This document shows positions 18,746-27,827 of a stretch of 64,000 nt of DNA, in pieces. Each line of letters begins with the position of its first letter. Positions within the stretch are counted from its first letter, which is position 1. The DNA is taken from positions 620,001-684,000 of the forward strand of contig JALHOW010000003.1 in assembly GCA_022842785.1 (NCBI GenBank). Direction: 5' to 3'. The translations under genes were made by a program, and so were the position numbers. This DNA is from Hyphomicrobiaceae bacterium (GTDB lineage Bacteria; Pseudomonadota; Alphaproteobacteria; Rhizobiales; Hyphomicrobiaceae). The notes below the pieces were generated by a model that saw only the letters and a list, made by a program, of their open reading frames with translations, was not told the DNA's origin and ran no database searches.

Positions 18746-19624
18746 TCAGGCTTTGCCGACGCCTGCCATGTAGTCTGCCAGCAGCTGCTCGGAGATCCGG
18801 CCCGGCTGATAATTGTAGGGGCCGATCTCACGCACGGGGGTCACTTCCGCAGCCGATCCGGTGATGAAGCACTCCGTAAAGCTCGAGAGCTCTTCCGGCA
18901 TGATGCGGCGTTCGATCACCTCGAGACCGCGCTTCTTCGCAAGCTCGATGACCGTCTCGCGCGTGATCCCCGAGAGGAAGCAGTCCGCGAGCGGCGTGTG
19001 GAGTTTGCCATCCTGCACGAAGAAGACGTTGGCGCCCGTGCACTCCGCGACGCGACCCTGCCAGTCGAACATGAGTGCGTCGGAGTAGCCCTTCTTCTCG
19101 GCCTTGTGCTTGGAGATGGTGCAGATCATGTAGAGGCCGGCCGCCTTGGCCATGGCCGGCGCGCAGGCCGGATCAGGCCGGCGGTACTCGGCGATGTCGA
19201 GACGAATACCGCGCATACGCTCGGCCGGATCGAACATCGACGGCCAAGTCCAGGTCGCGATCGCAACGTGGATCGGATTTTGCTGCGCAGCGACGGCCAT
19301 CATCTTCTCGCCGCCGCGGAAAGCGACCGCGCGCACGTACTTGTTGCCGCCACCATTGATCCGCAAGATCTCGGCCTTCGCAGCCTCGAGCTGGTCGACC
19401 GAGTACGGGATCTCGAAATCCATGATGTTCGCGGAGCGATGGAGACGCTCGGAGTGCTGGCGCGACTTGAAGACCACGCCGTCGTAAGCGCGCTCGCCCT
19501 CGAATACGCTGGAGCCGTAATGCAGCCCGTGGGTCAGCACGTGCACCCGGGCATCGGCGGACGGCATGAACTTGCCATCGTACCAGATCTGAGGGTCGCC
19601 GAAGTAGATGAACTCGGAAGCCAT
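18746..19624 (-). CDS. ilvE: branched-chain amino acid aminotransferase
   Basis: A 292-residue fold-type IV PLP enzyme that interconverts Leu, Ile and Val with their 2-oxo acids. 'THGLHYGSSVFEG' near the N-terminus, the PLP-lysine region 'MAKAAGLYMIC' and 'FITGSAAEVTPVREIG' at the C-terminus are typical. The start at 19624 has GGGAGGA 8 nt upstream, and the extra upstream residues of the open frame are not homologous in character. It is divergent from petP-petR, an arrangement seen in related alphaproteobacteria. Confidence 0.93.
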   Translation of the reverse strand: MASEFIYFGDPQIWYDGKFMPSADARVHVLTHGLHYGSSVFEGERAYDGVVFKSRQHSERLHRSANIMDFEIPYSVDQLEAAKAEILRINGGGNKYVRAVAFRGGEKMMAVAAQQNPIHVAIATWTWPSMFDPAERMRGIRLDIAEYRRPDPACAPAMAKAAGLYMICTISKHKAEKKGYSDALMFDWQGRVAECTGANVFFVQDGKLHTPLADCFLSGITRETVIELAKKRGLEVIERRIMPEELSSFTECFITGSAAEVTPVREIGPYNYQPGRISEQLLADYMAGVGKA

Positions 19625-19938
19625 GCGCGTATCCTCCCGCGGGACGAACTTGGAAAATCGGCGCTCCGGCGCCTGCCGCCGGCTCGCGGTCAGGCGAGGC
19701 TGCGAGACCCGAGTTGTGCGCAGATCAATCCTTTGGCGCCTCTCGCGGCGCCCCCTTCCCCGCGAGCAGATAAGCCGCTCGCATAGAAAGAGAAAAGCCG
19801 CCGGCACCAGCCGCCCCAGGCATCACCCGCGTATCGAAGTCACCACTGTTGGATGGGATCTGATACGGTGGCGCGCCAAGGCCAACCGGCCCAACAAAGC
19901 GCTTGCCACGGGTATCAATCGACTTCAAATATGTCAAT
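19625..19938. other. 314-bp divergent region between ilvE and petP
   Basis: Holds the promoters of ilvE (left) and the petP operon (right). The stretch just before the petP start is AT-rich, and GTCAATATGAC overlaps the ATG (19934-19944). That forms a short inverted repeat (GTCA/TGAC) which could be an operator for the MarR-type product. No gene seen. Confidence 0.45.
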
Positions 19939-20520
19939 ATGACTGACGTAAATTCAAGCCGCCCCTCCACGCCGCGCATGACGGTCGCGGCAGCGTCCGG
20001 CACGCCGGTCCACGACGCGGCGGACGAGCTGTCGCCGGAGGTGGTGCAGCTCGTCGAACTGCTTTTCTTTGCCTATCGCGATTTCACCGGCGACGCCGAT
20101 GCCATCCTCGCCGAATACGGCTACGGCCGCGCCCATCATCGCGTGCTCCACTTCATCACACGCTACCCGGGCTTGCGCGTCGCCGACCTGCTCCTGATCC
20201 TCAACATCACCAAGCAGAGCCTCGCACGTGTACTCCGCCAGCTCGTCGAGAGCGGCCTTGTTATCCAGTCGGCCGGCGACACGGACCGCCGCGAGCGCCG
20301 CCTGCATGTGACGCCGTCCGGCCGCGCGCTCATGCATCGCCTCGTGGGGGCGCAGGTGCGCCGCATTCGTCGCGCAGTCGGCCTCAGTGGCCATGGCGCG
20401 GAGGCGGCCGTTCGTCGCTTCCTCATGGCCATGATCGAGCCGGAAACGCGCGACATGGTCGCAACCTTGCTGGACCTTCCAAAGCTGCCCAAGGACCTCA
20501 ACGGAGAGCTTCAGCCATGA
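19939..20520 (+). CDS. petP: MarR family regulator, PetP-like
   Basis: A 193-residue winged-helix protein: 'YPGLRVADLLLILNITKQSL' is the recognition region, followed by the wing 'DTDRRERRLHVTPSGRA'. MarR proteins bind palindromic operators, usually as ligand-controlled repressors. It is followed by an overlapping OmpR-type response regulator, the petP-petR arrangement first known from Rhodobacter. The ATG at 19939 is plausible but has no clear Shine-Dalgarno; 19978 is an alternative and 19903 is too far upstream. The symbol rests on context as much as on sequence. Confidence 0.8.
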   Translation: MTDVNSSRPSTPRMTVAAASGTPVHDAADELSPEVVQLVELLFFAYRDFTGDADAILAEYGYGRAHHRVLHFITRYPGLRVADLLLILNITKQSLARVLRQLVESGLVIQSAGDTDRRERRLHVTPSGRALMHRLVGAQVRRIRRAVGLSGHGAEAAVRRFLMAMIEPETRDMVATLLDLPKLPKDLNGELQP

Positions 20521-21233
20521 CGCTCGCGAGCAGCCTCGCCCGCCGGGAACCCCTGCCCGACAATGCCCCCCATGTGCTGCTCGTCGATGACGACCAGCGC
20601 ATCCGCGAACTGCTTGGCCGCTATCTGCAGGACAGCGGCTTTCGCGTCACGACCGCACAGGACACGCTGACCGCACGCGCTGCCATGCGCGGCCTCGCCT
20701 TCGACCTCGTCATCCTCGACGTCATGATGCCGGGCGAGAGCGGCCTCGATCTCGCGCGCGACCTCAAGAGCATCTCACCCATCCCTATCTGCATGCTGAC
20801 CGCGCGGGCCGAACCGGAGAACCGCGTGGAGGGCCTCGAAGCCGGTGTCGACGACTACGTAACGAAGCCCTTCGAGCCCCGCGAACTCGTCCTGCGCCTC
20901 AACAACATCATGAGGCGCGGTCGTATCGGGCACGAGCCCCGCGACGAAATCCGCATGGGCGACTACGCCTTCAGCGTCGAGCGCGGCGAGCTGCGCCGCG
21001 GCGACGAGACGATCAAGCTCACCGAGCGCGAGCGCGACCTCCTGCGCCTTTTCGCCTCGCGGCCAGGTTCGCCTATTGCCCGCCATGAGCTCGCGAGCGA
21101 TGAATCGACGGGCAGCGAGCGGGCGATCGACGTCCAGATCAACCGGCTCAGGCGCAAGATCGAGCTGGACCCCTCGAACCCGGTCTATCTCCAGACGGTT
21201 CGGGGGAAGGGCTATATCCTCTACATAGATTGA
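20517..21233 (+). CDS. petR: OmpR family response regulator, PetR-like
   Basis: A 238-residue two-domain regulator. The receiver domain (about 18-130) has the acidic pocket 'LVDDD' and phospho-acceptor Asp68 in 'VILDVMMPG'. The C-terminal winged helix (about 145-238) ends 'LQTVRGKGYILYID', typical of OmpR/PhoB regulators. It starts inside the stop of petP (ATGA at 20517-20520), so the two are co-translated. Its partner kinase is the next gene, 42 bp on. Confidence 0.93.
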   Translation: MTLASSLARREPLPDNAPHVLLVDDDQRIRELLGRYLQDSGFRVTTAQDTLTARAAMRGLAFDLVILDVMMPGESGLDLARDLKSISPIPICMLTARAEPENRVEGLEAGVDDYVTKPFEPRELVLRLNNIMRRGRIGHEPRDEIRMGDYAFSVERGELRRGDETIKLTERERDLLRLFASRPGSPIARHELASDESTGSERAIDVQINRLRRKIELDPSNPVYLQTVRGKGYILYID

Positions 21234-21275
21234 GGGAAAAGCCGGCACGCACGCCGGCGCGGAGAGACGGAAGCA

Positions 21276-22712
21276 ATGGTTGCGGCGCGGGACTCGGCTG
21301 GCGAACTGGAGTTGCCCCCTGTCCGGCGAGGCTGGTGGCGTCGGCTCAAGGTACTTCGCTGGCGCACGGCTTGGAGCCGTATCGCCGGTTTCTTTGCCGA
21401 GCTTGCGCCAAAGGGCCTCTATGCGCGCACGCTCATCATCATCATCACGCCGATCGTGCTCCTCGAAAGCGTCGTCGCTTTCACCTTCATGGAGCGGCAC
21501 TGGCAGGCGGTGACCCGGCGCCTCTCCGAGGCAACGGCGCGCGACATCGCGGCGATGATCGAAGTCTACTCCAGCTTCTCGATTGCGGATGATCCCGAGA
21601 AGCTCATCAACATGGCACGCGAGAAGGTCGGGATCTCCATGCAGATCCTGCCGCCCGACGATCTGCCCAAGGCGCAGCCCAAACCCTTCTTCGCACTCCT
21701 CGATCGCACGCTCTCGGACGAGATCCGAAGGCACGTCAGCCTGCCCTTCTGGATCGATACCGTGGGCGAGTCGCGCCATGTCGAAATACGCGTCAAACAT
21801 CCCAAGGCCGTGCTCCGCTTCATCGCGACGCGCAACCAGACCTACGCCTCCAACTCGCATATCTTCCTGTTATGGATGGTCGGCACGTCAGTCGTTCTGC
21901 TGACCGTCGCCATTCTCTTCATGCGCAACCAGATCCGCCCCATTCTGCGCCTCGCCGAAGCGGCCGATGCGTTCGGCAAAGGGCGGCGCACCGTTGGCGA
22001 CGACTTCCGCGTGCGGGGTGCGCGCGAGGTGCGGCAGGCTGCGCAGGCTTTCGTCGAGATGCGCGAGCGCATCGTCCAGCATGTCGACCAACGCACGACC
22101 ATGCTCGCAGGCGTCAGTCACGATCTGCGAACCGTGCTCACCCGCTTCAAGCTGCAACTCGCCTTCCTCGGCGACGGTCCCGAGATCACGGCATTGCGTG
22201 CCGACGTCAACGAAATGCAGCACATGCTCGAGGACTACCTCGCCTTTGCCAAAGGCGACGGCGGCGAGCAGGCAACGCCGACCAACGTGCGCCAGCTCCT
22301 CGAGGAGGTCTACGTCGACGCGCAGCACTTCGGCGTACCGATCGATCTCAGGCTGCGCCGACGCCCGACGGACCTCGTGCTCGAGCTCAAACGCAATGCC
22401 TTCAAGCGCGCCGTGACCAACCTCGTTTCCAACGCCGCGCGCTTCGGCAACCGGATTGTCGTCCGCGCTGCGACCGACCGGCAGTGGCTGCGCATCGAGG
22501 TGGACGACGACGGGCCCGGCATTCCGGCCGTCGAGCGCGAAAATGTGTTCAAGCCGTTCTACCGTCTCGACCACGCGCGCAACGAAGGCGCGGGCAACTC
22601 CGGCCTCGGTCTCGCCATCGCGCGCGACATCGCGCGGAGCCACGGCGGCGATGTGGCGCTCGACACGAGCACCATGGGCGGCTTGCGCGCAATCATCCGT
22701 GTGCCGCTCTAG
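21276..22712 (+). CDS. EnvZ-like sensor histidine kinase
   Basis: A 478-residue inner-membrane kinase. A basic cytoplasmic N-terminus is followed by TM1 (about 51-71), a periplasmic sensor of about 125 residues, TM2 (about 197-216) and a HAMP linker. His282 in 'GVSHDLRTVLTRFK' is the phosphorylation site, and the ATPase domain has 'NLVSNAARF', 'DDGPGIP' and 'GLGLAIARDIARSHGG'. It most likely phosphorylates the PetR-like regulator encoded just upstream in the same operon. The signal sensed is unknown. Confidence 0.92.
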   Translation: MVAARDSAGELELPPVRRGWWRRLKVLRWRTAWSRIAGFFAELAPKGLYARTLIIIITPIVLLESVVAFTFMERHWQAVTRRLSEATARDIAAMIEVYSSFSIADDPEKLINMAREKVGISMQILPPDDLPKAQPKPFFALLDRTLSDEIRRHVSLPFWIDTVGESRHVEIRVKHPKAVLRFIATRNQTYASNSHIFLLWMVGTSVVLLTVAILFMRNQIRPILRLAEAADAFGKGRRTVGDDFRVRGAREVRQAAQAFVEMRERIVQHVDQRTTMLAGVSHDLRTVLTRFKLQLAFLGDGPEITALRADVNEMQHMLEDYLAFAKGDGGEQATPTNVRQLLEEVYVDAQHFGVPIDLRLRRRPTDLVLELKRNAFKRAVTNLVSNAARFGNRIVVRAATDRQWLRIEVDDDGPGIPAVERENVFKPFYRLDHARNEGAGNSGLGLAIARDIARSHGGDVALDTSTMGGLRAIIRVPL

Positions 22713-22862
22713 CTCCCCTGCGGCAACAAAGTGTCTCTCAGGTTAATGCCTGTAAATATTCGAGATTCTGGCCATTAACCATCGATTCGTGCGCCCAAGG
22801 ATGATATCCTCCGCTCGTTGGGGAAGATGAGCAATAACCCTACGAAACTGGAGGATCTTGGA

Positions 22863-23135
22863 ATGCGAAAACTGATGATGGCGTGCCTGTTCGGCCTGCT
22901 GCCTGTGATGGGCGTGGCCACGACCGGAACCGCGTCCGCCGCGGCACCCGGCAACATGACGATCCTGGATAGGCTGGCGACGACCAGCCCCGTCGTCGAT
23001 CAGGTCCGCTATCACCGCAGCTATCGCCGAGGCTATCGCTGCTATCGCGTGTGCACGCGGCGGAACTATCGTGGCCGCTGCGTCCGCACCGCGGAGCGCT
23101 GCTATCGGCCCGTCCGCCGCCACCATCGCTGGTAG
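22863..23135 (+). CDS. small secreted Arg/Tyr-rich basic protein
   Basis: A 90-residue protein with a Sec signal peptide (residues 1-26, ending 'TGTASA'). The mature part has 16 Arg in its last 42 residues, many Tyr and His, and four Cys spaced C-x3-C-x8-C-x6-C (60, 64, 73, 80). The start follows GGAGG at 22852 with 8 nt spacing, and a strong terminator follows. I do not recognise a named family; similar short basic envelope proteins are common in Hyphomicrobiales but uncharacterised. It is likely periplasmic or surface associated. Confidence 0.75.
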   Translation: MRKLMMACLFGLLPVMGVATTGTASAAAPGNMTILDRLATTSPVVDQVRYHRSYRRGYRCYRVCTRRNYRGRCVRTAERCYRPVRRHHRW

Positions 23136-23143
23136 TCGGATAC

Positions 23144-23180
23144 GAAAGCCGGGCCACGCGCCCGGCTTTCACTTTTCTCG
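23144..23180 (+). terminator. rho-independent terminator
   Basis: GAAAGCCGGG (23144-23153) pairs perfectly with CCCGGCTTTC (23161-23170) around a 7-nt loop and is followed by ACTTTTCTC. It sits 8 nt after the stop of the small basic protein gene and may also serve csaA from the other side. Confidence 0.85.
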
Positions 23181-23218
23181 ATCAAGTATCCGGAAGACGG
23201 TCGCCCGGTACTTCTCGC

Positions 23219-23581
23219 TCAGAATAGCCGTCCGCCGTCGGGCACCTTCTGCTCCGGCCCGACCAGCACGACCTCGCCGTCGGCATCGGGAAAGCCGAGC
23301 GTCAGCACCTCCGACATGAACGGTCCGATCTGGCGCGGCGGAAAATTCACGACCGCGGCCACCTGCCGCCCGATCAGCGCCTCCGGCGCATAGTGCTTGG
23401 TGATCTGCGCCGAGCTCTTCTTCACACCGATCGTGCCGCCGAAATCGATGCGCAGCTTGAATGCGGGCTTGCGCGCCTCGGGGAAAGGCTCGACCGCGAC
23501 GATCGTGCCGACGCGAATATCGACCTTTAGGAAGTCGTCGAACGTGATCGGTCCCGCCTCAGGGCTCTTGCCCGCCGCCAT
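23219..23581 (-). CDS. csaA: CsaA-like tRNA-binding/chaperone protein
   Basis: A 120-residue single tRNA-binding (EMAP-II/Trbp111-type) OB domain. Typical stretches are '[20 protein letters not shown]', 'SSAQITKHY' and the C-terminal '[16 protein letters not shown]'. CsaA binds tRNA and has been described as a secretion-related chaperone in Bacillus. The start at 23581 gives the family length. The gene lies 26 bp downstream of yihY on the same strand, so they are probably co-transcribed. Confidence 0.88.
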   Translation of the reverse strand: MAAGKSPEAGPITFDDFLKVDIRVGTIVAVEPFPEARKPAFKLRIDFGGTIGVKKSSAQITKHYAPEALIGRQVAAVVNFPPRQIGPFMSEVLTLGFPDADGEVVLVGPEQKVPDGGRLF

Positions 23582-23607
23582 GTCGTTCGTCTCCGTGAGA
23601 TACGCGC

Positions 23608-24450
23608 TCAGTTGCTGGCCTTGACCTCGCTGAGCGCGCGGTTGAACTCGGCGCCGAGGATCACGACCATGGCCGTGACCTGGAAGAAGATGAGCGCCGT
23701 GAAGAGCTGTGTCAGGCCCGCATAGAAGCGCGAGTAGTCGCTGATGCCGAGCCAGCGCGAGTAGAGCTGCGCGATCAAGATCCACAAGACGACGCTCAGC
23801 AGGACGCCCGGCCACACGTCCCAGAACGAGCGCTTACCCGCCGTCAGAAAGAGGTGGTAGGTCAGCAACTGCGCCGAGATCACAAACAGCACCACGGCAT
23901 ATCGCAGCACAACGGAAAACCGGTCCTGCGCCATCAACCAGTACAGCCAGTCCACGGCTTCCGAATCGAAACTCTGCGCAAGCACGGGGCCGACCACGAC
24001 GCCCCACGCGAGCGCCAGCATGCCGGCCGCCGTCAGAAGCACCAGGAACAGGCTCTGCATGAGACAGAACAGGTACGAGCGGCCTTCCTTGACGCGATAG
24101 GCCATGTTGAGCGCAGCCCTCAGCGTCTCGACGGCGCTCGTCGCGAAGAAGAGTGCAATCGCCGCGCCGACCGTCAGCAGTCCGAACTGGCTGCGCCCCA
24201 TGACGCGATCGATCTCGGGTGCGAGCGCCTTGGCAACGGGCTCAGGAACCAGCTCGAAGAGCTGGGCAACAGCCGAGGCCGCAAGCTCGCGTCCGCCGAT
24301 CGTCCCGGCCAGCGCGCCGAGAAAGATGCAGAACGGAAAGAGCGACAGCAGGAAGGTGAAGGCTACGGCGCCGGACATCGAGAACCCGCAGTTCTGGAAC
24401 AGGTTCCACATGGCCAGCCGCAGGATGTTCAATCGTCGACCCATGGCCAT
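23608..24450 (-). CDS. YihY/BrkB family membrane protein
   Basis: A 280-residue integral membrane protein with about six hydrophobic segments and the family features '[20 protein letters not shown]' near the N-terminus and '[18 protein letters not shown]' near the C-terminus. The family was once called RNase BN by error; its real role is unsettled, with envelope or virulence links claimed for BrkB. ATG 24450 or 24444 could be the start. Confidence 0.85.
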   Translation of the reverse strand: MAMGRRLNILRLAMWNLFQNCGFSMSGAVAFTFLLSLFPFCIFLGALAGTIGGRELAASAVAQLFELVPEPVAKALAPEIDRVMGRSQFGLLTVGAAIALFFATSAVETLRAALNMAYRVKEGRSYLFCLMQSLFLVLLTAAGMLALAWGVVVGPVLAQSFDSEAVDWLYWLMAQDRFSVVLRYAVVLFVISAQLLTYHLFLTAGKRSFWDVWPGVLLSVVLWILIAQLYSRWLGISDYSRFYAGLTQLFTALIFFQVTAMVVILGAEFNRALSEVKASN

Positions 24451-24525
24451 CCTATCACCGCACGATTCGGCGGCATTGTGGACCTGCTCCCACGATTACG
24501 CCGGGGAGGAATGCCGTAGCAGCGT

Positions 24526-25110
24526 TCAGTCGGCGCGGCGGGCCGCGTGCAGTGCCTCGAGCCGGGCGAGTTCTGCCACGCGCGCAGCTTCGAATTCGGC
24601 GCCGGTCCAGGCTCGATGGTTGCCGGCGGCATAGGCCATCGCATTGCGGTGGTAAAGCCAGGCATTGAGCCGGTTCGCGACGAAATTATCGGCGGTGCGC
24701 ACGACCTTGGCAGGTGTGCCCATGACGATGGAGTTCGGCGGGATGACTTGCCCTTCGCGAACGAAGGCATGCCCGGCGACGATCGAGTTGGCCCCGATCA
24801 CCGCCCCGTCCATGATCGTCGCGCCGATCCCGATCAAGCAGTTCTCGCCGATCGTGCAACCGTGCAGGACCACGCGGTGCGTGATCGAGGCGTAGTCTCC
24901 GATCACCGTCGGCGTCGTGTACCCGATATGGACCATCACATGATCCTGCAGGTTCACGAACCGCCCCACGCTCACCGACTGCAGCTCCGAGCGAATGACC
25001 ACGCCCGGCCACAGACTTGCGCCTTCGCCGATCGCCACATCGCCATAGACCGACGCCGTCGCGTCGATCCACGCCGCATCAGGAAACCGCTGCCGGAGCG
25101 CGTTCGCCAT
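24526..25110 (-). CDS. gamma-class carbonic anhydrase-like protein
   Basis: A 194-residue left-handed beta-helix protein built from hexapeptide repeats. The three zinc-ligand histidines of the gamma class are at hand: one in 'QDHVMVHIG' and two in 'THRVVLHGC'. Proteins of this YrdA/PaaY/CaiE group bind metal and some hydrate CO2 or hydrolyse thioesters. It follows the redoxin/His-tail gene with a gap of 6 bp, so the two are one operon. Confidence 0.88.
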   Translation of the reverse strand: MANALRQRFPDAAWIDATASVYGDVAIGEGASLWPGVVIRSELQSVSVGRFVNLQDHVMVHIGYTTPTVIGDYASITHRVVLHGCTIGENCLIGIGATIMDGAVIGANSIVAGHAFVREGQVIPPNSIVMGTPAKVVRTADNFVANRLNAWLYHRNAMAYAAGNHRAWTGAEFEAARVAELARLEALHAARRAD

Positions 25111-25116
25111 CGCAGC

Positions 25117-25842
25117 CTAACCCTTCCGCGGCGCGTGCCCGTGACCGTGCCCATGACCCTGGTGGTGATGCCCGTGATCGTGGTCGTGCCCGTGGTGATG
25201 GCCGTGATCGTGGCTGTGATCATGCCCGCAGCCGCACGCATCACCATGCTCGTGGCCATGATCATGACCGTGGTGATGGTGGTCATGATCATGATCGTGG
25301 TGATGATGATCTGCGCTCACCAGCGCTGCGGCGAGCTTGTGCTCGATGGCCGCCGCCTGCTCACGGCTGCCGCCCGCGTCCTCGATGGTCAGCGCCATGA
25401 TCTCGGCGGCGAGGCGGAAGTCATCCGGATGTCCGAAATAGTGGCGGCGCAGGCGGCCGGCCCGGTCGAAAATCAGCAGCGAGGGCGTGCCTTGCATCTG
25501 GTAGGTGGCGAAGGTCTTTGGCGGTCCCTTGCCCTCCGGCTTGTCGATGCCGATCGGGAACGGCCACTTGTATTCGTGCTGGAAGACCTCGAGCGCCTTC
25601 TCGGTCATGACCTCATGATGCTCGAAGACGGAATGGAGGCCGATCACAGCAACCTGATCAGGGCTGAAGCGCTGGCGGATCTTCCGGGCCTGCGGCAAGC
25701 CCTCCGTGACGCACCCGGGACACAGCATCTGGAAAGCGATCAGCACGACCACCTTGCCCTTGAGTCCAGCCAGGGTGACCGGCTTCTCCGAGTTGAGCCA
25801 ACGCGTTACGGCGAGTTCGGGCGGTGTCTCTGGATTGAACAT
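25117..25842 (-). CDS. redoxin-domain protein with a long His-rich metal-binding tail
   Basis: A 241-residue cytoplasmic protein. Residues 1-175 are a thioredoxin-like AhpC/TSA-type domain with a CxxC active site ('CPGC', 41-44) and the cis-proline region '[10 protein letters not shown]'. Residues 178-236 contain about 31 His interspersed with Asp and Gly plus a Cys-Gly-Cys, a likely zinc, nickel or copper buffer. ATG 25842 follows GGAGACCGGAA and matches where the domain begins. It is co-transcribed with the metalloenzyme-like gamma carbonic anhydrase and divergent from pyrE. A role joining thiol chemistry and metal delivery is inference. Confidence 0.8.
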   Translation of the reverse strand: MFNPETPPELAVTRWLNSEKPVTLAGLKGKVVVLIAFQMLCPGCVTEGLPQARKIRQRFSPDQVAVIGLHSVFEHHEVMTEKALEVFQHEYKWPFPIGIDKPEGKGPPKTFATYQMQGTPSLLIFDRAGRLRRHYFGHPDDFRLAAEIMALTIEDAGGSREQAAAIEHKLAAALVSADHHHHDHDHDHHHHGHDHGHEHGDACGCGHDHSHDHGHHHGHDHDHGHHHQGHGHGHGHAPRKG

Positions 25843-25949
25843 TTCCGGTCTCCGACTGTGGACGCGGCTCCATAGCACGGCGCGGCCCGCTTGACACGCG
25901 ACGCCTGAGCGCGGACCAGTCTCCCGGGGGCAAGACGGAGGACAAATCC

Positions 25950-26513
25950 ATGTCGCGTGAGACCGACCGCGCACGCCTGATCGAGATCATCAAGGCCCGC
26001 TCGTTCACCAAGGGCGGTGAGATCAAGCTGGCTTCGGGGCGCAGTTCGAATTTCTACTTCAATATGAAGCCGACCATGCTCGACCCCGAGGGAGCGCAGC
26101 TGATCGGCAGCCTCATCTCGGCGGCTCTGAACGGCAAGAAGGTCGACATGGTCGGAGGCCTGGAGATGGGCGCCGTGCCGCTCGCCACGTCCGTCGCGGT
26201 CGCAAGCCAGCTCGCGGGATGGCCGCTGCCGGCCTTCTTCGTGCGCAAGCAGGCCAAGGAGCACGGCACGCAGAGCCTCGTCGAGGGCCTGCCCAAGGGC
26301 GAGACGCTCAAGGGCCGTCGTGTGGTGATCCTGGAAGACGTCACCACCACGGGTGGATCGGCCATGAAGGCCATCGAAGCCGTTCGCGCCGATGGTGCCA
26401 TCGTCGAGCGCGTCATCACCGTCGTCGATCGTCTCGAAGGTGCGGCCGATAACTTCAAGGCCGCCGGCATCGAGTTCGAGCCGATCCTGACCGCTGACGA
26501 CTTCAAGGATTGA
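25950..26513 (+). CDS. pyrE: orotate phosphoribosyltransferase
   Basis: A 187-residue type I phosphoribosyltransferase of pyrimidine synthesis that joins orotate and PRPP to form OMP. '[20 protein letters not shown]' is the PRPP-binding loop, and '[17 protein letters not shown]' near the N-terminus is the family signature. GGAGG precedes the ATG at about 8 nt. The stop is followed by an extra in-frame TGA and then by a multi-hairpin element. Confidence 0.95.
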   Translation: MSRETDRARLIEIIKARSFTKGGEIKLASGRSSNFYFNMKPTMLDPEGAQLIGSLISAALNGKKVDMVGGLEMGAVPLATSVAVASQLAGWPLPAFFVRKQAKEHGTQSLVEGLPKGETLKGRRVVILEDVTTTGGSAMKAIEAVRADGAIVERVITVVDRLEGAADNFKAAGIEFEPILTADDFKD

Positions 26514-26522
26514 TGACAGTTT

Positions 26523-26607
26523 CGCGCCTGCGGCGCGAGCGGGGCTAAGCCCCGCACCCCACCGGGAGGGACACCCTCCCGGACCCACCCGTTTTTATGG
26601 TCTGGTG
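26523..26607 (+). repeat. multi-hairpin 3' element, family A copy 2
   Basis: Hairpins at 26523-26537, 26539-26555 and 26562-26582 (loop ACA), then GTTTTTATGG and TGGTGCCC (to 26610). It begins 9 nt after the pyrE stop on the same strand. The second stem reads GCGGGGC/GCCCCGC where copy 1 has CGAGGGC/GCCCTCG, so differences between copies keep the pairing. Confidence 0.85.
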
Positions 26608-26679
26608 CCCGAGGCGAAACCGGTCGCCATGGCCTGTCCCGGGCATGACATCACAGCTGAATGCGGCCGCACCTCGTCA

Positions 26680-26717
26680 TGAGCGCGCGACCGCGCGCCG
26701 GCCGTTAGGCCGTCCTA
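26680..26717 (-). repeat. 38-nt 3' element, family B copy 2
   Basis: On the minus strand it starts 6 nt after the stop of the HlyD-type gene at 26724. It matches 18083-18120 at 35 of 38 positions. The pyrE-HlyD gap thus carries a family A element for the left gene and a family B element for the right gene. Confidence 0.8.
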
Positions 26718-26723
26718 AGAAGA

Positions 26724-27827
26724 TCAATTCGTCCGGCGTGCCGCGCCGTCGACGGTTTCGATCGGCTTGAAGAACACGTCGACACGCATGCCCGGCAGCA
26801 GCGGCGGCTGACCTTCCATATCAGCCACAACCTCGAGCACATCGACGTCATTGGGACGGCGCGGACCGCGCTGGCCGAGCTTGCCCGGTCCGAGCGACGG
26901 CGCGAGGCTTGCCACTTTGCCGGCAAACTCGCGACCCGGATAGGCGTCCGACTTCACGATCACATTCTGGCCGACGCGCACCTTCGCTGCATCGCGCTCC
27001 TCGACCTCGGCGCGCACCTTGAGCGCCGAGACATCACCCATCAGCAGCAGGACCTGCTCCGGCGAGGGCGTCGCCGTCTCGCCGACGCGTGCGGCGACAT
27101 TGAGCACGGTGCCGTCACGCGGCGCGCGCACACGTGTGCGCTCGAGTGCTGTAACCGCCAGTGAAAGCTCGGAACGGGCAACGGTGAAGCCCGCTTCGGC
27201 GCGCGTCGGCAGCGCAATACCCTGAGCCGTCTCCGCCTTGCGCAGCGCAGCGCGCTCGTTCTCGAGGCGCGACTCTGCATTCCGCACGCCCTGGCGGCGG
27301 TTATTCAGCTGCTCCATATTGGAGGCCGAGGCATCACGGCGATGGACCTGGAAAGCTGCATCCATTTCCGCGCGGGCCTGCGAGAGCGCGTACTCGGCTT
27401 CGACCAAGGCATCCTCGGCTTGACGGCGGGCGCGCACGAGTTCATTTGGATTGCCCTCCGCCGCATCGCGCTCGCGCTTCCGCACGGCAGCCTCCGCGCG
27501 CGCGCCATGCAGGCGCGCAAGCGCTTCATCATCACTCAATCGGACGAGCAGATCACCAGCGGTAACGCGGTCGTTCGGCTGTACCGTCACTTCGATAATG
27601 CGCCCCGGCGTCACGGCGCCAATGCGGATCTCACCACCGCTCGGCTCGACGCGCCCGGGCGCGGCGGCATCCCACTGCACCTTCGGCAGCGGCTTCGCCG
27701 TCGTCTGTGCGTTGAGCCGGCCGGAGATGTTGGCCGAGGGCAGGTAGTACGATGCTGCCGCCACGACAGCTGCCGCGATCACGAACGCGAAAAACAAGCT
27801 GGAGATCGTCGAGCGGTTGTTATCCAT
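26724..27827 (-). CDS. HlyD/DevB-type periplasmic adaptor of an ABC system
   Basis: A 367-residue membrane-fusion protein: N-terminal anchor (about 10-30), a lipoyl-type beta segment 'PGRIIEVTVQPNDRVTAGDL', a long coiled-coil hairpin (about 100-215), then barrel domains. It would link an inner-membrane ABC pump to the periplasm or an outer-membrane channel. It is last in a three-gene operon; its start overlaps the ATPase stop by 8 bp. Confidence 0.87.
   Translation of the reverse strand: MDNNRSTISSLFFAFVIAAAVVAAASYYLPSANISGRLNAQTTAKPLPKVQWDAAAPGRVEPSGGEIRIGAVTPGRIIEVTVQPNDRVTAGDLLVRLSDDEALARLHGARAEAAVRKRERDAAEGNPNELVRARRQAEDALVEAEYALSQARAEMDAAFQVHRRDASASNMEQLNNRRQGVRNAESRLENERAALRKAETAQGIALPTRAEAGFTVARSELSLAVTALERTRVRAPRDGTVLNVAARVGETATPSPEQVLLLMGDVSALKVRAEVEERDAAKVRVGQNVIVKSDAYPGREFAGKVASLAPSLGPGKLGQRGPRRPNDVDVLEVVADMEGQPPLLPGMRVDVFFKPIETVDGAARRTN

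Noticed and set aside
25130-25320. Simple-sequence CAT/GTG-like stretch considered as a DNA repeat or coding artefact
   Set aside because: In the reverse frame it is the in-frame continuation of the redoxin gene and encodes the His-rich tail, with codon variation between CAC and CAT.
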